In this document: one piece after another, positions 57,938-64,000 of the stretch
Numbering within the stretch: position 1 is the first letter of the stretch
How the letters are laid out: every line of letters begins with the position of its first letter
Origin: Shewanella baltica
GTDB lineage: Bacteria > Pseudomonadota > Gammaproteobacteria > Enterobacterales > Shewanellaceae
DNA length: 64,000 nucleotides
Assembly (NCBI RefSeq): GCF_900456975.1
Contig: NZ_UGYM01000002.1
Location: 3,534,001 to 3,598,000, forward strand
Direction: 5' to 3'
The notes under the pieces: model-generated
Seen by the model: the letters and a program-made list of their open reading frames with translations, nothing else
What the model was told of the DNA's origin: nothing
Databases searched by the model: none
Program-made: the position numbers and the translations under genes

Positions 57938-58501
57938 ATGATGATCCAACATTCTGATAAATTGATACAACGACATCAAACGGGTTTCACCTTAATAGAG
58001 CTTGTGGTGGTCATCATAGTGCTCGGTATTTTAGCGGTAGTGGCCCTGCCAAAATTTATCAATGTGCAGCAAGATGCGCAAATCGCCACAGTCAAAGCCG
58101 CAGGCGGTGGCTTTAAGTCAGCCATTAATCTGGCCCGCTCCGTTTGGGCGGTAAAAGTGGGCTCAGGTCCAAAAGAAGACTTACCCGTATTTGGCACTGC
58201 GCAATCTGAACAAGTGGATTTTAACGCCTTCGGCTGGCCTGCACAGCACTATATCTTTGGTAATGAAGCCTCACCGTCGCTTGATAATGTCGAAGACTGT
58301 ATCTCAGTATGGGAAGTATTATTCCAAAATACCCAACCGAGTGTCTCGCGCTTAAATGTTGATGCGACAGAAACCGACTACAAAGCCAGTTATACCAATC
58401 CTGGCAAGTGCACTTATTTCTATCGAACAAACGACAAACTCTCGATCAGTTATGACTCCCAAACCGGAGTCGTCATTACCGACACAGATCCCAATAGTTA
58501 A
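57938..58501 (+). CDS. Type IV pilin-like protein
   Basis: A protein of 187 residues. A 16-residue charged leader ends in TG and is followed by FTLIELVVVIIVLGILAVVALP, with cleavage by prepilin peptidase expected before Phe17 and the conserved Glu at mature +5. The C-terminal part is a small globular domain with a late disulphide pair (VEDCISVW and PGKCTYFY), similar to MSHA/T2SS pilins. No pilus or secretion genes are adjacent, so it may be a stray minor pilin. Confidence 0.85.
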   Translation: MMIQHSDKLIQRHQTGFTLIELVVVIIVLGILAVVALPKFINVQQDAQIATVKAAGGGFKSAINLARSVWAVKVGSGPKEDLPVFGTAQSEQVDFNAFGWPAQHYIFGNEASPSLDNVEDCISVWEVLFQNTQPSVSRLNVDATETDYKASYTNPGKCTYFYRTNDKLSISYDSQTGVVITDTDPNS

Positions 58502-58573
58502 TGCCTGACGATTCCTTCTTACGTCAATTAAGTTAGAATCGAACTTTAATCTGTTACTTTTAGAGTGAACGCC

Positions 58574-58894
58574 ATGACCGACACGAGCAACACCACCATT
58601 TACGAACTTGCCGATCAGTTTATTGCCTTAGCCAATCAGCTAAGTCAACAAGAAGCAGATGTAGGTAAAGTGGGCACAGCACTCCGTTTTGCCGCGGCAC
58701 GTTTTAACGCCTTCGAAGCCGCAATTAAATCAGCGGATCTCGGCGCCGAGAAAGAAAGTGCATTAGAATGGTTTAGCAGTGAATTCAAAGAAATGCTGAG
58801 TGACAACTTAGACGATCACATCGCGAATCCGCCAATTCTCCAAGAAGCGGTGGCAGAACAAGCCGACAATTCAGTGCAAATGTTTAAAGGCTAA
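58574..58894 (+). CDS. DUF3144 protein
   Basis: A small soluble helical protein of 106 residues starting at ATG 58574. NTTIYELADQFIALANQLSQQE, then GTALRFAAARFNAFEA and MLSDNLDDHI match DUF3144. Acidic, no signal peptide, function unknown. A GTG start at 58565 would add three residues. Confidence 0.82.
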   Translation: MTDTSNTTIYELADQFIALANQLSQQEADVGKVGTALRFAAARFNAFEAAIKSADLGAEKESALEWFSSEFKEMLSDNLDDHIANPPILQEAVAEQADNSVQMFKG

Positions 58895-58923
58895 GCACGC
58901 CCTTCATGCATCGCGATAACATA

Positions 58924-58953
58924 AAAAAACGCCATCGATTGATGGCGTTTTTG
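58924..58953. terminator. Terminator between DUF3144 and LysE-family genes
   Basis: AAAAACGCCATC-GATT-GATGGCGTTTTT, a 12-bp stem with A and T runs, between converging genes. Confidence 0.9.
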
Positions 58954-58984
58954 TTTGTTGAAACAAATTACCTGCAATAAATAA

Positions 58985-59599
58985 TTAAAGCGTATATACC
59001 ACGCGGATCGCTAGCAGTATCAATACCACGCCAGACAACTTATCAATTAACCCAGCCTTTTCCCGTAACTTAGGCAACACGCTTGAGTGGGACAACAACA
59101 AAGCAATAAGCGTATACCAAAGACCATCGACCACTAATGGGGTAAAAACGATTAAGGCTTTAGCTGTCATGCTGTCGGCCACCATCACGAATTGGCTGAA
59201 TAATGCGAGGAAAAATAGCATGATTTTAGGATTGAATAAGGAAATGGCGATACCATCACGGGCTGCGGTCAAGGTATCTGTCGCCTCCCCTGCGGCCAAT
59301 TTAGCTTGCATACCGCCCTTGGAACGCAGCGCCTGAACTCCCATCCAAGCCAGATACAAAGCACCGAGAATCGCAATGCCATTAAAGACTAAGGGCGCCT
59401 TTTTAAGTACGACGGCTAAGCCAAGTAACGTCACCAACGCATAAATCCCAATGCCTATTGAATGTGCCCACGCACACACTATGCCCTTGCCCCGTCCACC
59501 GCCTAAGGTATGGCGCACCACCATAGCTAAACTTGGGCCCGGCGACATAGCCCCCAAACAACAAATAGCCAATAAACCTAACCAAGTACTAAAACTCAT
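58985..59599 (-). CDS. LysE/RhtB-family amino acid exporter
   Basis: An inner-membrane exporter of 204 residues with six transmembrane segments. The N-terminal family motif GAMSPGPSLAMVVRHTLGGGRGKG and the central SLFNPKIMLFFLALFSQF are diagnostic. ATG 59599 is preferred over 59608. The exported amino acid is unknown. Confidence 0.88.
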   Translation of the reverse strand: MSFSTWLGLLAICCLGAMSPGPSLAMVVRHTLGGGRGKGIVCAWAHSIGIGIYALVTLLGLAVVLKKAPLVFNGIAILGALYLAWMGVQALRSKGGMQAKLAAGEATDTLTAARDGIAISLFNPKIMLFFLALFSQFVMVADSMTAKALIVFTPLVVDGLWYTLIALLLSHSSVLPKLREKAGLIDKLSGVVLILLAIRVVYTL

Positions 59600-59616
59600 T
59601 GAACACACCTTACGCC

Positions 59617-59660
59617 GAATAAAAAGGCCCCATTGATGTAGATAAACTCTGGGGCCTTAA
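59617..59660 (-). terminator. Terminator of the S10 peptidase gene
   Basis: On the minus strand AAGGCCCC, a 19-base loop and GGGGCCTTTTTA form a stem followed by a T run. It lies between the peptidase stop and the LysE-family gene, both on the minus strand. Confidence 0.7.
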
Positions 59661-59732
59661 CTTGTTTGCTATTCTAGCATCGCGCCATTAAGGCGTTAAC
59701 GCTAATCAATCCGTTTGTCGATAAATTAACGG

Positions 59733-61274
59733 CTATTTAGGCTGATAAAAAGCACGGATATCCTTCACTAACTGGGTTAAGGATTCGGGCTCAACGTACA
59801 TCATGTGCCCCGCTTTATAGTAATGCATACTCACACGACTATTATCTATGCCGTTATCGGCAAAGGTATTTTCGGTGGCAAAAAATGGTGTCGCAAAGTC
59901 AAAGTAACCGTTGCCGACAAAAATCCGCAGATCTTTGTTCTCACGTTGCGCTTGGCCAAGATAAGGGGCGACGTTGACATAGTGCATCTGCTTACCGCTG
60001 ATATTCCAGTTCCAACTCCGGTTCACATCAACGGAGAGGACGTTGAAAGGACGGGATAAGGTCACGCCCAAATCGTCATACAGATATTGATGCATGGCAG
60101 CCGTATAAGCGCCATCAATCCCATAACCTGATGGATCATCGTCGGTTGAGTCGCCGCCACTGTCGTAGTCTTTACCTGTGTAGCGGCTGTCTAAGCGTCC
60201 TATCGTCAAATCTTGCTCTCTGAGCAGCTCCTTAGTGTATCGACTGGCGCTCACGCGCAAATTAACACGATCTAAATAGTGCTCACTTAAACCCGTAAAG
60301 CGCGCCAAGCTTTGACGTACAGCTTGATATGCCTCGGGTGTTAAGCGGCTGCCTTGCAACAACGCGAGGGCATAATCTTTGATCGCAAACTGGCGCGCTT
60401 CCTCAATAAAAGCCTCCAGCCCTAAAGCTTTATCCGCAGCGCTGACTTTATTATGGTAAAAAGCCGTTGCCGCCATCGTCGGTAAAAAACCAATGTATGG
60501 CAGGTTGTTACCCGGCTGGTAGCGGGCATGACTAAAATCGAGAATGGATGAAATCAGCATAATTCCATTGACCGAAATGTCGGTCCAACCGCCCTGCAAT
60601 TCATTCACAAGTGCTGCCGCGCGGGTAGTACCGTAACTCTCGCCGGCCAAATATTTAGGGGAGTTCCAACGTTTATGCTCAATCAACCAGCGGCGAATAA
60701 ACTCGGCAATCGACTGGGCATCTTCTTTCACGCCCCAAAAATCCGCACCTTTTTTATCGCCCAAAGCGCGGCTAAAGCCAGTACCTACGGGATCGATGAA
60801 CACAAGATCGGACTCATCGAGCATAGAGTAGTCGTTTGATTCAATGCGATAAGGTGCTGCGCCATCGTCCTTTGCATCCGGCACCACCACACGTTTAGGG
60901 CCAAATAAGCCCATGTGTAACCAGAGCGATGCCGAGCCCGGACCGCCGTTAAAAATAAAGGTTACGGGGCGTTTGTTGCTGTCTTTAACATCGTCACGTA
61001 AATAGGTAATAGAGAAAATACTCGCCAGCGGTTCGTCTTTATCATCCTTTAAAATAGTCTCGCCACTGATCGCTTGATAACTGACTTTTTGCCCTTGAAT
61101 CGTCATCTTATGCTCGGTTTTAACCACCTCAGGGACAAGCTTGTCGGCTTTATCTTCGGCCTTTTTGGCGGGTTCGGCATAGCTAAGGCTCGAGCAGAAT
61201 ACGATCAACGGCAACACGAATAATGACCAAAGCGGCCTAGCCGACGAGCGTCGACGCGATAGTAAAGGTGTCAT
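59733..61274 (-). CDS. Exported S10 serine carboxypeptidase-like protein
   Basis: ATG 61274 with AAGGAAA gives 513 residues. The N-terminal signal segment (about 12-34, with Arg-rich start) is followed by an alpha/beta hydrolase of peptidase family S10: oxyanion region NGGPGSASLWLHMG, nucleophile in AGESYGTTRAA near 212, Asp in GNGYFDFATPFF and His in KAGHMMYVEP. It probably trims C-terminal residues from peptides in the periplasm. Frame starts farther upstream are rejected. Confidence 0.88.
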   Translation of the reverse strand: MTPLLSRRRSSARPLWSLFVLPLIVFCSSLSYAEPAKKAEDKADKLVPEVVKTEHKMTIQGQKVSYQAISGETILKDDKDEPLASIFSITYLRDDVKDSNKRPVTFIFNGGPGSASLWLHMGLFGPKRVVVPDAKDDGAAPYRIESNDYSMLDESDLVFIDPVGTGFSRALGDKKGADFWGVKEDAQSIAEFIRRWLIEHKRWNSPKYLAGESYGTTRAAALVNELQGGWTDISVNGIMLISSILDFSHARYQPGNNLPYIGFLPTMAATAFYHNKVSAADKALGLEAFIEEARQFAIKDYALALLQGSRLTPEAYQAVRQSLARFTGLSEHYLDRVNLRVSASRYTKELLREQDLTIGRLDSRYTGKDYDSGGDSTDDDPSGYGIDGAYTAAMHQYLYDDLGVTLSRPFNVLSVDVNRSWNWNISGKQMHYVNVAPYLGQAQRENKDLRIFVGNGYFDFATPFFATENTFADNGIDNSRVSMHYYKAGHMMYVEPESLTQLVKDIRAFYQPK

Positions 61275-61509
61275 CTTATTTCCTTTTATTTTTGTTATAG
61301 CGGTAACTATCATCTTGCCCAGCTTACAAAGACTCAACAGCAGGCGCAAAACACAATTGCAACTGAATGCGTCAAAGGGCTGCACAAATTAAATCCCATA
61401 AATTCACGCTGATTTAAGCCGTTAACCGCTAAGATAAGCACGAATCTAAGTCTGTATTCCTAAGCCTCAATGTTTAATAAAGGCACGCCATTCTCCAGCA
61501 GGAAGTTTT

Positions 61510-62061
61510 ATGAGCACTATTACTCTGATCAGTATTATCATTCTTTGCCTATTAATCGGCGCTATCTTGCTGCTGATTTGGCAAAGACAAAAAGGAAAAA
61601 TCATACCGCTGGCGGTAATCTTTGTACTGGGATTTTTCGCCTTAGGACTTGGCGCTATTATTGGATTTGTGCATAAAGGCGAGGATTATCAAGCCTATCA
61701 AAAACTGCAATGGCACACCTTAGCGCCCGAGCAAATTGCGCCTCTGGTTGCCCAAGGCTATACCGTATTTGTCGATATTACTTCAGATTGGTGCACCATT
61801 TGCCAAACCAATAAAGCCGAAGTCACCCACAGGGAACAAATTGTGAATGCCTTAATGGCAGACAACATTATCCTGATGCAAGGCAACTGGAGTGAGGCCA
61901 ACAAAACGATTGAAAGCTATATGCGCCACGAAGGTGTACCTGGTACACCCTACAATAAAATCTACGGTCCAAGCGCACCCAATGGCATTCTTTTGCCGTC
62001 AAAACTCAGTATGAGTGATGTGCTGAATGGCCTTGCTGCCGCACAAACGAATCGCAGCTAA
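61510..62061 (+). CDS. Membrane-anchored thioredoxin-like protein
   Basis: A protein of 183 residues. Two N-terminal membrane segments (about 4-24 and 33-54) precede a thioredoxin domain with the redox pair Cys95-Thr-Ile-Cys98 in TSDWCTICQTNKAEV, and VPGTPYNKIYGPSAPNGILLP with a cis-Pro region. It resembles the C-terminal domain of DsbD without the DsbD core, so it probably acts in the periplasm and needs a separate electron donor. Confidence 0.85.
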   Translation: MSTITLISIIILCLLIGAILLLIWQRQKGKIIPLAVIFVLGFFALGLGAIIGFVHKGEDYQAYQKLQWHTLAPEQIAPLVAQGYTVFVDITSDWCTICQTNKAEVTHREQIVNALMADNIILMQGNWSEANKTIESYMRHEGVPGTPYNKIYGPSAPNGILLPSKLSMSDVLNGLAAAQTNRS

Positions 62062-62077
62062 CGGAAAAATAACCAAT

Positions 62078-62105
62078 AAAAAAGGCTGCACTGCAGCCTT
62101 TTTGC
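62078..62105. terminator. Terminator of the thioredoxin-like gene
   Basis: AAAAAGGCTGCA-C-TGCAGCCTTTTTG, with A and T runs. It may serve both strands, since the TonB receptor gene converges. Confidence 0.88.
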
Positions 62106-62183
62106 TCACTTCACTTCAAATCTATAAAAGCCAAATTTCTTGAAAGGTGGGTTAGAAATCGCTTCTATAAATTGGCTTACTCA

Positions 62184-64000
62184 TTAAAAACGGTAATTTA
62201 CACGGCCATAGTAGAAGCCACCGTTGTAATCGAATGGCCCACTTTCATAGTAAACGCCACCAAGTTGAGAATAAGCGTAATCATCGCCCACTTTCAGCTT
62301 TTGCGCTTTTTGGTCGAATAGGTTATTTGCCCCTACTGCCAGGGTTAAGCCATCAAATAACTCATAGCTCACTTCCAGATCTATGGTGACTGCAGCATCG
62401 GCCATTTCAGAACCCCAATCAGAGGTATCGTCAGCATGAGTCGCATAGTACTCACCGAAGTAGTTACCACGCAGTGACATGCTTAATTGATCCCATGACT
62501 GCGCCCAGGTCAAGGTTGCACGGTGTGCAGGAATACCATCTTCTAAACGGCGAACTTTGCCTTCATCAGTGGTTTCGGGATCGTATTTATCAACGCTGGT
62601 ATCGGTCCAACCATAGGCAAGACTGAATTTAGCATTACCCGACAGAATTTCCGCATCATAGGAGGCGACGATATCGATACCTTGAGTCGTAGTATCAAAG
62701 TCGTTGGTGTAATAACTCACGCCTTGGATCAACTCAGGGAACTCAACGCCCGCTGCACGCAGCGCATCATAGTCTTTAGCTTCAACATCAATCTTACTCG
62801 ACTGCGCAATACGACCCTCAACGCCAATGTTGTAATAATCGACCGTTAAGAAAAAGCTTTCGTATTCATACACTGCGCCTAACGCATAGCTTGTTGACTC
62901 TTCAGGCTTTAACACTTCCCCGCCATAAAATGCCGCAAGCGGATCGGTGGGTGGCGCAATAAACGTCTGGATCAGTTCACCTTCGATAATCGATGTCTGC
63001 GTGTTGACGACGTTTTCTTGACCCACGGTTGGCGCACGGAAACCTGTGCTGTGTGATGCGCGGAACGACAACTCATCCGTTGCGGAATACTGCAATGTCA
63101 GTTTGTAATTTAACGTATCACCAAAGGTCGAAAAGTCTTCGTAACGCAGTGCTAAACCGACTAACCAGTCATCACTTAAATAAGCTTCTAAATCCGTATA
63201 GATACCGATATTGTGACGAGAGTTTTTACCCGCAGATTCTGGACCAAAGCCTTTAAATCCGTGCGCACCTATATTGAAACCTTGGCTAGCATAAGGGCCA
63301 GCAATCCACGAGGCTTCATCACCTTGAAAAATCTCAAACGACTCATTACGCCATTCAAAACCAGAAGCAAAACTAATGTCTTCGATGCCGCCTATAGTAA
63401 TGAAACGCGAGAAGTCTAAGTTAACTGTGGTTTCAACTTGCTCATAGGCACCCGTATCGAAATCAGTCGGTGTGTCTAATCCCAATGATGGATTTAAAGA
63501 ATTTTTAAGGCCAAAGCTGGCTTTGTTACTGCCCGTACCGGCACTGAAATCATAATTCCACTCGCCGATATCGCCTTTTACACCGGCGAAGAAAGACATA
63601 TCTTCAATGGTACCGGTGAACTGCGGCGTATAGCCACCTGGGAATATCTGGTTCATGGCAAAGCAATTGGGATCGGCAACCATCGCCTTGTAAGCATCAG
63701 TATCGAGTACGTTGCCGTCAGTATCAGGAATACCGTCGTTATTTGTATCAATTTTAGGAATAGGCACAGCCACACAAGTCGTTTTATCACCATTAACCGC
63801 GCCCACGAGTAAATTCTGACCATCGTCATTGGAATACACGTTGCTACGATTTTGTGGGTAACGATAATAGAAACCACCTACGGCATCGCGGGATGACAGG
63901 TTACCAAAGGCATAAGCATGCATATTGGCATTAATGTCTAAGCCTGAGTTGATGAACACTGAGTAGTCATCATTAATTTCAGGATTGCCCCATACTTGAG
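62184..64000 (-). CDS. TonB-dependent receptor, C-terminal part (cut by window edge)
   Basis: The frame is open from the right edge to a TAA at 62184-62186, giving 604 visible residues. It is a 22-strand outer-membrane receptor barrel: ASHSTGFRAPTVGQ in the middle, LEVSYELFDGLTLAVGANNLFDQ near the end and final strand GGFYYGRVNYRF. The plug domain and signal peptide lie outside the window. A GTG at 63959 is not the true start, as the frame continues upstream. The substrate is unknown. Confidence 0.92.
   Translation of the reverse strand, partial: QVWGNPEINDDYSVFINSGLDINANMHAYAFGNLSSRDAVGGFYYRYPQNRSNVYSNDDGQNLLVGAVNGDKTTCVAVPIPKIDTNNDGIPDTDGNVLDTDAYKAMVADPNCFAMNQIFPGGYTPQFTGTIEDMSFFAGVKGDIGEWNYDFSAGTGSNKASFGLKNSLNPSLGLDTPTDFDTGAYEQVETTVNLDFSRFITIGGIEDISFASGFEWRNESFEIFQGDEASWIAGPYASQGFNIGAHGFKGFGPESAGKNSRHNIGIYTDLEAYLSDDWLVGLALRYEDFSTFGDTLNYKLTLQYSATDELSFRASHSTGFRAPTVGQENVVNTQTSIIEGELIQTFIAPPTDPLAAFYGGEVLKPEESTSYALGAVYEYESFFLTVDYYNIGVEGRIAQSSKIDVEAKDYDALRAAGVEFPELIQGVSYYTNDFDTTTQGIDIVASYDAEILSGNAKFSLAYGWTDTSVDKYDPETTDEGKVRRLEDGIPAHRATLTWAQSWDQLSMSLRGNYFGEYYATHADDTSDWGSEMADAAVTIDLEVSYELFDGLTLAVGANNLFDQKAQKLKVGDDYAYSQLGGVYYESGPFDYNGGFYYGRVNYRF

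Noticed and set aside
61470..61676. Plus-strand frame of 68 codons
   Set aside because: It overlaps the thioredoxin-like gene in another frame with no family support. The better start is at 61510.

Overview
The window looks like a chromosomal segment of a Shewanella-type gammaproteobacterium (order Alteromonadales). The reasons are strongly E. coli/Vibrio-like housekeeping proteins, a moderate G+C content judged by eye, several small protein families common in marine gammaproteobacteria (DUF3019, DUF3718, DUF3144, DUF4136), and conserved gene orders such as bamD/rluD-pgeF-clpB and lptD-surA-pdxA-rsmA-apaG-apaH. The genus is inferred from recognition, not from a search. There is no prophage, insertion sequence, rRNA operon or CRISPR array.

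Layout. 1-6.4 kb: the tail of an unknown gene, clpB with a clear sigma-32 promoter, pgeF and rluD, divergent bamD, then tRNA-Phe and two tRNA-Leu(CAG) genes. 6.5-15.4 kb: a chemoreceptor, flavohaemoglobin hmpA behind a perfect FNR-type box, rsuA, a TPR membrane protein, a cysteine-containing winged-helix regulator divergent from an FMN reductase and a VOC protein, DUF1971 and YcxB genes, and the acetate carrier satP. 15.4-20 kb: a 780-base gene-free stretch, a small secreted protein, and a tight MipA/OmpV - DUF3019 - response regulator - histidine kinase operon. 20-26.5 kb: DUF1289, a DUF4136 lipoprotein, and the sulfur assimilation block cysM / cysP-cysT-cysW-cysA, followed by a decayed DUF4136 fragment.

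26.5-41.9 kb: a Ycf46-like AAA ATPase, yiaV/yiaW, purT, a large RluA-family pseudouridine synthase, a DUF3142 lipoprotein with an overlapping TPR lipoprotein, a TolA-C-like lipoprotein, a D-2-hydroxyacid dehydrogenase, a beta-barrel protein, djlA, and the cell-wall recycling pair murU/amgK. 42-51 kb: the lptD-surA-pdxA-rsmA-apaG-apaH cluster and a second chemoreceptor with an excellent sigma-28 promoter that begins in the apaH stop codon. 51-64 kb: DUF3718, the obgE-yjjP-yjjB-folA cluster, rplU-rpmA, ispB, ung, an orphan type IV pilin-like protein, DUF3144, a LysE exporter, a serine carboxypeptidase-like protein, a membrane thioredoxin, and the 3' part of a TonB-dependent receptor cut by the window edge.

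Functionally this is mostly core genome: envelope biogenesis (BamD, LptD, SurA, MurU/AmgK), translation and ribosome maturation (RluD, RsuA, RsmA, L21, L27, Obg), stress (ClpB, Hmp, DjlA), sulfur uptake and chemotaxis. The points most worth following up are the DUF4136 remnant bracketing the cys block, degenerate 12-16 nt tandem repeats recurring in several intergenic regions, the MipA-DUF3019-two-component operon, the DUF3142/TPR lipoprotein pair, and a short ORF overlapping the surA start.
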